This document shows positions 42,191 through 53,924 of a DNA stretch of 64,000 nt, piece by piece. The stretch's first letter is position 1. Each line of letters opens with the position of its first letter. This DNA is from Macrostomum hystrix. Taxonomy: Eukaryota > Platyhelminthes > Macrostomidae. Where the stretch lies: the NCBI GenBank assembly GCA_950097015.1, contig CATNEN010000001.1, positions 23,179,501 to 23,243,500 of the forward strand, read 5' to 3'. The notes under the pieces are model-generated. The model made no database searches, was not told the origin of the DNA, and saw only the letters and a program-made list of their open reading frames with translations. Position numbers and translations under genes: made by a program.

Positions 42191-43099
42191 TGGACAGATT
42201 AAAACAGGACTTGATCTTCATTCATATTCACATTAGAAAATGTCAAGTAACTTACTGGAAATGCAGGCGCATCACTGATCTAGACCACAGGTCGAAGAGA
42301 GGTAGCCACGTGGCTAGTGCACTAGGCAGAATCGCACATCAAGAGTCAGCAGCTGCCATCAGACACAAGTTAATCCTGGAATGGTGCAGGCTTTAGCACA
42401 ACGTATTAATAATGTCAAATCAAAGTGAATGAAGTACTGCGATAAAATGACTCCGTGATGGCAAAGGAAAGAAGATTAAAGGCAACACAATTATCCAAAA
42501 ATAGGCTTCAGGCCATCCACCATCCACCATTCACGCGAAGCATAAAAGACTTGGCCTTTGCAGAAATATTTAATAGTATTCAGCGGTACTTGTAACTGGC
42601 TAAATAGACACTTGTACAAGCCTTCCGCACAAGTAGGAGATGCAAGTTGGGCGAATGTTTATGAGTTCGATTTTTCAGACACGGTTCACATATTCGAGAA
42701 ACAGTAATTGACTTTTGTCTAAATTTATTCTTGTCAAAAGGTGTGTTTGAGATCGACCCATTTTATTTTTAAATACAAGGCTGCTTTGCTGATCGGGCTA
42801 TTTGTATTTAGCAGAATTTAATTTGTAAGAAATTCATAAAGTACACTTTTCCTATTGTCTTAAATCATGTCATTCAATTACCATAGTGTTCGCTTTAATT
42901 ATCTGTTTTTTGAGCCAAGAAAAGTTGAAAAAATTCTTTCTGAAGAAGAGAAGCTTTAAAAACAAATATTAGTTTTAAAAAATTTCACGATAAGTCGTTT
43001 ATCTCTACGACTTAGAGACGAAAAACAATTATATAGGGTGCGTACGAAAACAATTATAACTATCTAATTATAATTATAACTTCCACCAATAATTGGAGA
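42191..43099 (+). other. unique part of segment B, no gene
   Basis: Shares 42,191-42,510 with A, then B-specific AT-rich sequence with a small foldback (taagtcgt...acgactta at about 42,991-43,014). Nothing coding. Confidence 0.5.
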
Positions 43100-43261
43100 G
43101 GCAATCTTCGGCTGAATATGCGGACTTTGACTATAACTATAAATCAACTATATAATCAACTGTAAATAATCAACTAATAATCAACTAATAATCAACTATG
43201 AATATTCAACTATATATAATATTAAAATATTCTAAGTCCGCAGATTCAGCCGAAGATTGCC
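43100..43261. mobile_element. MITE-like foldback element
   Basis: A 28-bp terminal inverted repeat (ggcaatcttcggctgaat... at 43,100-43,127; complement at 43,234-43,261) with a single mismatch bounds 162 bp of AT-rich sequence. The interior has tandem ataatcaacta words. It is absent from segment A at the matching position. No coding capacity. Target duplication not resolved. Confidence 0.75.
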
Positions 43262-43316
43262 CGATCTAAGGCGTCTTAGTCTTAGGCGTATTCTTCTTCT
43301 TTTTCTCTCCGCGACT

Positions 43317-43342
43317 GGCGGCGGCGGCGGCGGCGGCGGCGG
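43317..43342 (+). repeat. (GGC)n trinucleotide repeat (B)
   Basis: About 9 triplets versus about 17 in segment A. Confidence 0.92.
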
Positions 43343-46300
43343 TGCATCCACCATATTCTGGAATTTTGCATTAAATGCAAATTTTTTTATAAATGAGCAA
43401 TAACAATAATGTGTTGTAAGGCATGCTCTGTGGAAAAGTTAGCCCATTTAAATGAGCATCAGAAAGTCAGAATTAAAATTAATTTTTTTACCACCGAGCA
43501 ACAACAGTTATGAAACGACTTGCTTTCTAGGAAATATGGTTTCTACTCTGCATGTTATGAGGGACCATTTAAATTAACGTTTCGCGGTCAATTTCTATGA
43601 AGACAAGGGTTACGTCAAGTTATAAATTGCTTGTTTCACAGTATAAAAGCGAGGCATTATGTGAAAGCGGAGAATATTGAAATTTAGCAGAATACAATAT
43701 GAAGTAATGTGCAGAGCTGGACAAGTGTTACTGCTAATCACAGGCTTGGGGAGGCAGTATGAGTCTGCTGTTTGTTTTATGTTTGACTTGCACAGTCGAA
43801 GTGTTTGACTCAAACAATATGAATCTACTGCTCTCAACCCAGTGCCGATGTCCTAACTTGTCAGCTTGGCTCATAGCTAATATGTGACCTGCTATGATCA
43901 TCACTAAATGAATGCACCCTCATTCTATTCACGTATTAAAATGTAGACCTCTAAGAGTATAAAGTTTCAGTGTATTATAAATAGTGAGCTATCCAAGCCT
44001 TTTTACATAGGCTACAGAGTTTATGCTTATCTTAATAAGTCTTAATATTAGGAAAAAAAACTGTATAGTGGGTCTATACGCATAGCTTATTGGCTGGCCA
44101 CTCGTCATAATTGTATAGAAACAATGCATTATTCTAAATGAAATTGGGACCCAGGAATATAAATTCTTATTAAGATTTCCAAGCAACTACTGGGATATGG
44201 GATCTATGACCTGGGAGCCTAGGATCAAGGACTAGTGTTGCCATTGCAGTTTGGCCTTTTTTCTGTAGCCCTAAAAAAATTCCGCAGGGCTTAATTCTAT
44301 GATTGAATTGATAATTAGTGGAATATGTAATCCAAAGTAAACTAATTGACTATTGTATATCCACTTCCAAAAATGGTATGATCAGTATGGTATACTTGCC
44401 AATTTGCACCCACTTCATAGGTCACATATTTAAAAGAATTGTGCTTTTAAATGAAAGATTGAATAAAATGAGGGGAAGAAATAAGAAAATTGGAACCAAA
44501 GTCTAACATCTGTCATCTATAGGGTAATGTATCATCAACCAAACAAGAATGTGTATTTTTTAACTTCGAACCTAAGCTACAGATTTTCTATTTAAGATAT
44601 GATGATAAATCAAAAGCCAAGTTATAGAAAACAGTTACATCTTTCTAAAAAGTGTCTGCTTTTGCTATTTTGTCAAATAGAAAAAAGTTATTCCTGTAAC
44701 TAGGTTTCATCTAAAACCTAACAATGATTTTCATGTATCTTCAAACCAAATGGAGAAGTTGGTGTTTGGTTTTACAATTTGAGTGAGTGGTTTAATCTTA
44801 TTTTGCCATATGAAGTGCTGTCAAAGTGTAGACTACAATTCTATGTAAGCTAGAAGGATAGGAATGTGAGTGAATAGGAATGGGAGGAAGGGAAAAGGAT
44901 CCCTGTGGCCCTGTGGCACTTGGGTGCCGCAGCCCCTCATGCAGCAGCTACATGAGTTTAATCTCTGGCACCATCTATTTGCTATTGAGCATAGCTCACA
45001 CAGGTAGGAAACATTGGCAACTAAAGAAATTCCTGCTACATCTTTTTAATGCCATCCAAACAAAAATAACTGCCTATGTCCCATAGCTACTGAACTTGAG
45101 CTCTGAGTGAGCATGGACATGGTCAGGTTTATTAAATGTTTTTGGTGGGATCACATTTTTCACATTGCTTGAATGGGGAGTAGGTTATCTAGGGAATATA
45201 AGATCTATGGACACTGACCTATTAGGACAGGGTTGGTAACAATTTTTATCTTGTAGGCCAGATAGAGATTTGAGCACATGGGTCATGGCTCATGAACACA
45301 TGGAAGAAGTGGAAGTGTAAGTAGAAGAGTAGAAGCTTAGAGGGTGGAGTGGAGAGGAGGCTGCATTGGGTGGGGTTGGGTTTGGTAGTTTTGGGCTAGA
45401 TTTAGTAAGCCATACAAGTAAAGTATGCTGTAGATATCTGCTCCTGTCCTGTCTGTCTACCTGTCTGCCTGCCTACCTGCCTGCTTGCCTGAGGGCACTG
45501 GTCCCCTCTATAACAGGGGGGCATTGACCCCTCTCTAGCAGGGAGGGCACTGATCACTCTAGCAGGGAGGGAACTGGCCCCTCTAGCAGGGAGGGCACTG
45601 ACCCCTCTCTAGCAGGGAGGGCACTGACCCCTCTCTAGCAAGGAGGGCACTGACCACTTTACAATCCCACGATCCCCTTTCCAATCCCATGATCTCGATT
45701 CTAATCCCATGATCTCAATTCTCTCCCCTTTGCCCCTCACTCCCTCCTGTCTGCCCGAATTAAACAATGAACAATATAAACAATCCACAATACGAATATA
45801 GTTAATATTATAGTCAACAAAATTAGCCATTTTTTAAAAAAAGAAACGAAATAATGATGTTTAGTTGTTCCGTGGTCTTTAATAAAGAGGAGAGTTAGGG
45901 AGAATGCGATGAGAATATGTTCTTCTCAGAGTTCTTCTGTTTTTCTCAATCTCAGATAGTCTTTGCAAAGCTCAACGTTATAAAAATAAAGATGTACTGA
46001 AGTTTATTAGATTCGATAAACAATTTTCTTTCTTAGTAGAATCAACAAGTCCACTGTCTAATGACAAAATAGTTTGAGAGTCGAGACTGAACGAGCGTCT
46101 TTGTTCTGGTCTTGTGTTAAATAGATGGTGTGATATGCAGGACACCATAATAGGCAAGCCAGGAGCCTCAAGACAGAGAGGACACGCGATTATGGGGTTT
46201 GGGAAATGGGGTGGGTGTCATTAAATGAATCACAGCGAATCGCACGCGAATATGGGGTTTTGGGAATGGGGTGGGTGTTAAATGACTGACAAATATTTTT

Positions 46301-47695
46301 GGTTTGGAAGGATCGATAAATTAAACGGTCGTTAGTTTGGCTCGGTGTGAGAAGGGTTTAGTCAAAGGGCCCCTATATAGCAGCATCTGCACTGGAAGCT
46401 AAACGGAAAAGTTTAGTTAGTAGTCAAAATTAGTAGTTATTTGCAAGGACTACTAGAGTAGAAGGACGCGGCACTTAAAGACTGTAAATTATATTAAAGG
46501 CCACTTTTCTAAGCGATGTCTTTTTTAAACGGATGCACATAGAAATTTACTTTTTTCGCTGGGACCTTCGAAATTTATTGCCCTTGAAGATAAAATACAT
46601 TTGCGTCTGGATAAACATATTTTTTAAACTCGCTAATCTGATGGCCCCTGCTACCCCTTATGTGGGATAACTGCTGAAGTGGGATAACTGCTGCACTGGA
46701 AAAACTGCAGAAGTTGAATTACTGATGAAGTTAGATAACTGCTGACATTGGAACTGCTGAAGTAAGATAATAGGTTACTCCTGGAGTGGGCTATCTGATG
46801 AAATGGGATTTCTGCCGATATGGGATAACTGTAGACGAGGGATAACTGGTGAAAGGGGATAGCTGCTGAAGAGGATATCTGACGAAGTGACGAATTAGTT
46901 TGTGACGAATTTTTGAATAACTGAATAACTCGGGGCGGCTTAATTGCTAGTCACATTCTAAAATTAAAATTTGGACTGGAAGCGGAGCTCATTTCTTCCT
47001 TTTTTCTAACACTTGTGGCCAATGAAATTGCCTGATTTACGCAGGGGCAGGGCAGATAGACAGGATCAGGCACACATAGACAGAAAATAGCGTATTTATT
47101 TGTTGGCAGAATAGCCAGAACTCACCAGAAAGCGATGCCCCCACCACCGGGCCCGCCCGGGCCCCAATGCCACGGCGGTGGCATGAAACCGAAATTGCTG
47201 CAAAATACAAGACCTTCTGGCAATTGAATTGATTTAGAGAATTCCATCATTAGCTGTGAAATTAACATTGACAAAAAGTTAACTCACCCTCAACAATACG
47301 CCGACAGCGAGCGAAGTTTTACCTGCTCCATCAAGAGCAGGTAAGCTCGCACGCTGTCTCTCTGCAAATTTTTAAAACAAAAAATATAGAGCAAGGACGG
47401 TTGTTAGTACAATCCTGTATAACTGTATAACTGATAAACGGGGATAACTCATGAAATGGGATAACTAATGAACGGGGATGATTGCATGATAAAGTCGATA
47501 ACTGACGAAGTGGGATTTTGGAGAAGGATTTGGGATCAGAGAAGGACTTGGGATCTGGGATTAAAGCTGTAAATCCCAAAACCCCGAATCAACGAATAAA
47601 TGCATATTTCTGCTATTGACTGCACTGAAGAGTTAATTTAAAGAGTTAGGAGGGTCACTGTCAACAACACTATATAAAGGCACAGAAACTCACAT
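43343..47695. other. no gene; AT-rich and minisatellite-like sequence
   Basis: 43,385-44,512 matches segment A. At 45,475-45,660 there are imperfect units of about 26 bp (agcagggagggcactgaccc). At 46,190-46,285 a word of about 70 bp (tatggggttt...atggggtgggtgt) is duplicated. At 46,660-46,880 and 47,420-47,510 there are degenerate tgggataactgctgaag-type repeats. No coding frame is convincing. Confidence 0.5.
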
Positions 47696-48250
47696 TCATC
47701 TTCCAGCTGCGCTACTTGCGGCCTCCCCGATGAGGGCGGCCGCGGCGACTCTGCTGCTGCTGCTGGCGATGGGGGGGAGGGTGGGCTGGGCCTGGGTTGG
47801 GTTGGGGAGGGATGGGACGGGCTGGACGGGGGGGTTGGCCGACTGGGGCAGGGGTGGTGAGGGTGGGTTGTGGGCCTGGGTTGGGTTGAGGAGGGATGGG
47901 GCGGGCTGGACGGGGCGGTTGGCCGACTGGGGCAGGGGTGGTGAGGGTGGGTTGTGGGCCTGGGTTGGGTTGAGGAGGGATGGGGCGGGCTGGAAGGTTG
48001 GGTTGGGCGGGGAGAAGAGGGCGGACTGGGGCAGGGGCAGGCTGAGTCGGGATCGGGGGGGGAGCGCCGGCCACCCGGGCATATGAAGCCCTGGTGGCCG
48101 GCCTGGACGGTGGCGGCGATGACGGTGGCGTTGGCGGTGGCGGGGGGCGGGGCGGGGGGCGTGGCGGGGCCCGCAAAGGACGGGCGTCGGCCCGACCCTT
48201 CTTCCGGCCGGCCGACTTTTTCTTTGATGCCTGAAATTATGTATTGCCAA
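47696..48250 (-). CDS. proline-rich ORF with an 84-bp internal repeat
   Basis: GC-rich island in AT-rich surroundings. Two overlapping minus-strand frames are open. One gives 184 residues, the other 154 residues, and both are Pro-rich (for example RPIPPQPNPGPQPTLTTPAP repeated). The DNA unit is 84 bp (28 codons), about 2.5-3 copies at 47,796-48,000, which keeps any frame intact. The 154-residue frame contains ATRASYARVAGAPPP, which resembles the linker of some LINE ORF1 proteins, so a retroelement fragment is possible. I do not recognise a domain, and neither frame is preferred with confidence. Confidence 0.3.
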   Translation of the reverse strand: MAIHNFRHQRKSRPAGRRVGPTPVLCGPRHAPRPAPRHRQRHRHRRHRPGRPPGLHMPGWPALPPRSRLSLPLPQSALFSPPNPTFQPAPSLLNPTQAHNPPSPPLPQSANRPVQPAPSLLNPTQAHNPPSPPLPQSANPPVQPVPSLPNPTQAQPTLPPIASSSSRVAAAALIGEAASSAAGR

Positions 48251-49562
48251 ACTCGTTAATCACGCAAATTATGTTTCTTGGAAATTAACAAACATGATTC
48301 AAGGAAGTGTTGTACCAGTAAACTAACGGTGAGGTAGCTATAGCAGTATATGTAAGTTATAGGTGAGTTTGTCAGTTCAAATATTACCTGGCCTCTTCGG
48401 GCATATAAAAGAGTTTTTCTTTTCTAAGAATATTCCAAAACTTTGTCACTTAGTAGCTTTATTGTTTAAGATACTCATACTTGATTTTCCTGATCAAATT
48501 CTTCAATATTTTCTTTGACTTCGGTAAGTTTTAATTTAACTTTTAAAGTTTGGTAACATTAAGCACTTTATTATACCAATGATCTAATATAATGTATAGA
48601 AGGACAAATAATTTGTTTTCTGCATTAAAAAATCGATTTTTAATATAAAAAATTAGATGGAAAGTCAGATACAACAAACAGTAGTACTAATGTAGGATCA
48701 CATATATATATCATTTGTGTGAATTATCTATGTGAGTTTTTTGTAAACATTTGCTATAGCATAGCTATAGCTATGCCCTATGTGAATCTTTAAAAAATTA
48801 AAGTCTCTTTTGAAGAGGACAGAACAGAAGTAGCTAGTCCTATATGAAGAAACAAATTTCTTAGCTTAAATTTAGCTAATATATGATTTTTTGGAATAAA
48901 TGTTACAATTACAACCCTATTTGGCTAGAGGAATTCTTTCAGTTTAAGGATGGAATAAATATTTATATTAAGACATAACTAGCTATAATCAGTGCTGCTG
49001 TTGTTGTCATAGACCACATTGAACACATATGAAAATATTTTTTTGTAATGGAGTGTGTGCTTTTGATTTACATGTAAAATATAATAGATATTGTTAATTT
49101 TTTAACTGGAATTGGCTCTCTATTGTAAACATTTTATAATGCTAAAACACAAGGATCTCACCTTGTATAGTAGCAAAATAGCTGTATACAAAAGATTATC
49201 AGGCACACCAGATGGCAAATATGGATCTCAGATTTAAATAGTGAGTTGACAGCTGACCCTACCTATATTTTTATCCATTTTTGCCAAGCGAGAAGGTTTC
49301 CAGAAGTGCCCATAGATTTTGAGTGCAAGGTATTCAGAGCTTTGGTCAATTTTTAAGACTTTAGCTTCACAGCACTATGTTAAATGCAAGTGGTTAAAAT
49401 GAATACAGCACATAATAGCTATATAAATCTACATTAAAAAGCTTTCTACTGAGGCTTACAGCACTTCTAAAGAGTGCAATGTACATTATCCTCATTGATT
49501 TTAATAGCACATCTATAAAGTGCAATATACTGACTGTTTTATTTAACAATTTGCAGTCTAGT
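48251..49562. other. AT-rich, no gene seen
   Basis: No convincing open frame on either strand; scattered A/T runs. Confidence 0.5.
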
Positions 49563-50669
49563 CTATCTAGGAAAAAGATGGACTGTCCTACTTTTTGGCT
49601 GTTGTGAGATAACATGTTCTTCAGCAGCACTTTGCTGTGTCATATGTGACAGGCTTGGTAATGAAAATTGTAAAGGTACCTGAGGAGTTACTTGAGACTC
49701 AGATATCTGTATTTCTTGTGGCAATAACATACCTGGGTAATAATTCTGCGAAAACTGAGCAAGACGTAGGTGACTATGTATTACTTGATTTTGAGAACTT
49801 TTAAGTTGCTGCAAATGAATGTCTTCTAAATAAGCGTCTGGATTTTGGAATAAATTGTCAATACTATTGATTTTTGAAGTAGTATTGTTGAGACTGGTAA
49901 TATCATTGACATTACTTTGTGATGCTTCTGCACTTTGACTACATTCTTCATTGAGGCTTATCTCAGCCTCAGCAGCATAGTCATTTTGCTGTGTAGCCAC
50001 TAGTGCAGAATCATTACCATTTGCACTAGTACCTTGCATGCCAACAAGCAATGCTTCATTTTGGTTTGCCAGAGTACCTTCTGTGCTAATTGTAGGTGCT
50101 ACATTTCTCTCATTCCATTCTGAATGAGACCAAAATTTCACTTCACCATGATCAGAAATTGCCTGAAATTGTGCAACACATTGCTGTTGGTTAAGATTAT
50201 GGAGTGAAGAGAAGTTGGGAATAAAACGTCCTGGCCCTTTCTTCTGACCTGTAGCTAAATCAGAAGCTATAAGTGCCCATTGAATTGCACCAGAGTTGCC
50301 TGCCCTTTCATAAGCGTCCTTAGCTATTTTACTAAGCTCTTTGCGCATGTAGACAACACCCTTTTTAATAATTTCTTCAAACTTTCCTTCTGTTTGAGGA
50401 AGCTGCTGCAAATTTTTAAGCCTGTGTTGCGCTTGCTTATCTGCTCTTATAAAATCAACAATAGAACTACATGCTTCTTGGACCTGTCTACTCAAAGTGC
50501 CAGTGACATCTTTAGAACAGTGATAAATGGCACTGTCATGTTCAGTAATTCTAATAACAATGTAAGTTTCTTTATGTTTGTCCAAGTCCTGAATGATTCT
50601 TTTAATTGGGCGAGGTCGATTTTTAGCAGCTTTTCTTAGTCGTTCTTTTTTTGCTATACTTAGACCCCT
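49563..50669 (-). CDS. unrecognised protein, about 340-369 aa
   Basis: Longest non-transposon-like frame in the window. It is open from just after a TAG at 50,670-50,672 to the stop at 49,563; the first ATG is at 50,583-50,585 (340 residues). The open upstream part (KERLRKAAKNRPRPIKRIIQ) is basic and looks coding, so an upstream exon is likely. Residues 1-125 are predicted mixed alpha/beta (YIVIRITEHDSAIYHCSKDV, then FEEIIKKGVVYMRKELSKIA). Residues 170-340 are Asn/Gln/Ser rich and low complexity. No transposon motif, zinc finger or signal peptide seen. I cannot name a family. It is the best candidate for a host gene exon here. Confidence 0.55.
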   Translation of the reverse strand, partial: RGLSIAKKERLRKAAKNRPRPIKRIIQDLDKHKETYIVIRITEHDSAIYHCSKDVTGTLSRQVQEACSSIVDFIRADKQAQHRLKNLQQLPQTEGKFEEIIKKGVVYMRKELSKIAKDAYERAGNSGAIQWALIASDLATGQKKGPGRFIPNFSSLHNLNQQQCVAQFQAISDHGEVKFWSHSEWNERNVAPTISTEGTLANQNEALLVGMQGTSANGNDSALVATQQNDYAAEAEISLNEECSQSAEASQSNVNDITSLNNTTSKINSIDNLFQNPDAYLEDIHLQQLKSSQNQVIHSHLRLAQFSQNYYPGMLLPQEIQISESQVTPQVPLQFSLPSLSHMTQQSAAEEHVISQQPKSRTVHLFPR

Positions 50670-50672
50670 CTA

Positions 50673-53600
50673 CTTCTCTAGCAATGCTGAAGTCCAAGCT
50701 GAAATGAAGAGGCATATGATATTAAAAATATTTAAACGAGATTTCCACTACTAGGCTTTTGTCCAGAACTGCAAGAATTAAAAGTGAGGCCATGCTTAAG
50801 TTAATCTCCCCTTGACCTTGGGGGAGAGAACAACACCATTACTGAATTAACTGTTTAAATAAAAAAATGAAAAATTAATACCCAAACCAGCATTATCCAT
50901 GAAAGCATATTTACCAAGTTTTTAAGGCAGTCACCCATTTTTTAGAAAACTAAGAAAGCTGGCCTTTTCTTTTTTTCCAGTCAGCTGTACAATTCTGAAC
51001 AAAAACTAAGTTAGTAGGTGCAGAAATGCCCAATTCCTTTAAATCTTACTGTATATAAAACACTTACTAGCACAGCCCTTCTTTCGAAGAAATTCATTGC
51101 CGCTAGTAGGTCCTATCTAAAATTAAGTTTTTTAGCAATATGTAAATCACATGTCTGTCACATGAACTATTTACCTACTCTTCATTGGCAAAGTATATAT
51201 TTTGGAGAGTCTATAGGCATGTCAAGTAATACCATATTATAGGGCCACAAAATTGTCAAGTTAGAAAATCCAAAACTGTAACATGTCACCATTGCTATTA
51301 ATAGGAAAAAGCATAAAAAATTCATGAAATACAATTTTGAATTCTTGACTTGAAAATTAGTTCTACTTTGAAACTTATTCTTCAGGAATTATTTAGCATG
51401 GTCATGGTGAATTTTTTGGTCTTGGAACAGCTATTTAAGTATTCTATAGCTACCAGTGGGACTGATATATTCATTTCCTTGAAGGTACTCTTAACAGGCC
51501 CTAGTCAAAACACATGCTGCACACATTTCACAAGCTTTGAGTTTTTTCAACTTTTAAAGAGGTAATCACAGTTTAATCATGGTTTTCAGTTTTTGCACTA
51601 AATATTGATATTAATACATTTTCCTCAAACATTTCCAGCCTGCCTTGCTTGCTGCCTGGCTGTTCGCTTGTCAACATTATGGACTCTAATGGACGACTAG
51701 GTCTATGCTGTCAAACTGCCATTGTCTGGTTCTAGGCAAGCCTTAAGTTACTGCAATACTTTTGCTCTCAGAGCTAGCTACTATCAGCCTGCAGCTCGAC
51801 TCTTTGGACGAGCGTGTGAGTTAATATCTATAAAAATATTGATTGCTTTTGTGAAAGTTACAGTTCAATGTGAATTCAAATGCAATGGCCCTCATTTTTT
51901 ATAAACAGGTGTTTTGGCCCTGTATGGTCCCATTCTATTAATGCTACATGCTAATACCAATAATTAAACGAGGACTCGATTCCATGTGATTCTCAGATTC
52001 TCCTCTCTGCATCAGCCTCGAGGAGACATGCCCGCTATGGTCAGGCATTTGCCTTATATTTAACACACTGACTTTGACAAATAGAGGCTGTTCCTGTTTC
52101 TAACTTTCAATTACATTCAAATTCTGCCGCTTTCCACAGTGCTTTTTTCATCTGCTCTCTCTCCCGATCTCTCCGTCATTCCCCTTTTCTCCTGCGCCAG
52201 ATGCAGAGTAAGAACGACTGACAGTTGATACTACTCCTCATCTAGTAGTCTGTCGCAACTTTTCTGTATTGGTTTGACTGAAATATTCACTTCCTTGAAG
52301 GCACTCTTAACAGGTCATAGTCACAGGCCACAGGGCATGTTACATATTTCTCCGGGCTGCAGGTGTGGGTGCACTGATTAAGAGTTGGACTATCTAAGAT
52401 TTGACAGGTCTTGATCTGAATGGCGTAGGCGAGGGGGTCATACTAGCTACTAGTAGCCGAACACTAGTAGTATGGGTTACCAGAAATCTGCCTAACACAT
52501 GGGAAATAGGAGAGCGTGCATTTGAACGGGAGAGGGTGGCCTATCCTCTGCATATAGGATAGGTGACGCTGTGACGATCTATGTGGCTGAGCTGAGGGGT
52601 TGGAGCCCCATTAGAATTACCCATCAGAATTCTGAGCACCAAAAATTAGCGAAAATTATCAGCATGTGAAGCATGAGCAGCTTGCCGTGACAACTGAGAC
52701 AATAATGACCCCTGGAATGGATTTCTAGGCTATGTATGCCACTGTTTAGATCTGCATGAAAAGCTTGTTTAGCAGGCAGCATTAATGAGCTATTACTACT
52801 ATTAATATTGATAGTAATATTTATAATACCAGCAATTTCCAACTATGTAGACTATTATACAGCAGTAACAAATATGGATTGATTTTGACATGCCAGAAAC
52901 TCTCGCAATACATTATTACAAATAGGAAAATATTAAACCGACATGGGCACCTAAACCTGACTTACCTGAAGTTCTTAGTTACACTAGCTAATTAAAAAAG
53001 GTTTCTATTCAACAATTCTAGCTAGTAATAGGATATAGAATTAGATTCGAAGTTTTGACTCGACGAGCTCTTTACTATTCGAGTTTTGGTGGGAAGAGGA
53101 AAAACGGTTCGTTCCCCTTTGTCCCCCGCTCAAATAGGGATGTATGGCACCATCGTCTAGTTCGTTCCCAAGTTCGCGTAAACAACCCCTCCCAGCCAAC
53201 CACACTTTATCATGGGGTTCCCACGCTTCACCAGTTGAGGATGCGTACAGGGAGCTCATGAGCTGCACTCGTCTAGCCGGACTCATGGCACGGTGAGGTG
53301 ACCTGGGCTAGCCGTCTAATTTTTACCGTGAGCTGGGGCCGGCTAGTCCACGGCCGTTAGGTGCTCTCTATTCTAACCTCCCTTTCCTTTCCTTTCCCTT
53401 CCCTTCTCTTCTCCCTCAGCGCGCGCAGGCCCACAGCCCAGTTGGGACTGTATTAATCAATTAATATATATTATAAAATCCTTTTAAATTTATCACTTAA
53501 AACTTTAATTTTTTTTACTTTTTTTTATAAAGTTTTTAACAATTAGCGCAAATTAGCATGCTCTTTTTGCTCTCTAATAAAATCCATAACCAATTCTGGA

Positions 53601-53924
53601 AATCTGAAAAGAATCTGTCTAAAACTGCTAAAACAATTTTTCCCTATGTTTAATAGAGACGTTTACACATTTCAGCTGTCAGATGCTGTGCCGCAGCAGC
53701 TATACTAAACTTCACGCTAAGCCCGAAAATGCATTTCGGTTGAAAACAGAATCAAGAAAGATTTTATTCATTTTTATTTCCGTATTTCTGTTTGCTTTTT
53801 TCTAAATTCAGAATTCATAATTCATACTGCAGGCCTGTATTAATAGTAGCATCATTTGGGCATCGATGTTGGGCATGCTTTTCAGCTTAAAAATGAATAA
53901 ATAAATGACATGTAAGCTTCTTTA
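50673..53924. other. no gene; short dispersed repeats
   Basis: Nothing coding recognised. A stretch of about 75 bp at 51,457-51,530 (ttccttgaaggtactcttaa) recurs diverged at 52,270-52,345. Around 53,270-53,350 words such as ggtgacctgggctagccgtc echo 7,730-7,850. Near 53,370-53,420 is a pyrimidine-rich run. Confidence 0.5.

Larger units (their letters stand above)
28557..44845 (+). repeat. segment B: second, enlarged copy of the duplicated block
   Basis: Direct-orientation copy of 12,696-20,935. It is longer because the 91-bp and 20-bp arrays are expanded, a 4.45-kb Gypsy element sits in the 140-bp satellite, and it contains a hAT fragment (40,285-40,707), a MITE-like foldback (43,100-43,261) and unique sequence at 33,115-33,718. 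Confidence 0.88.
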
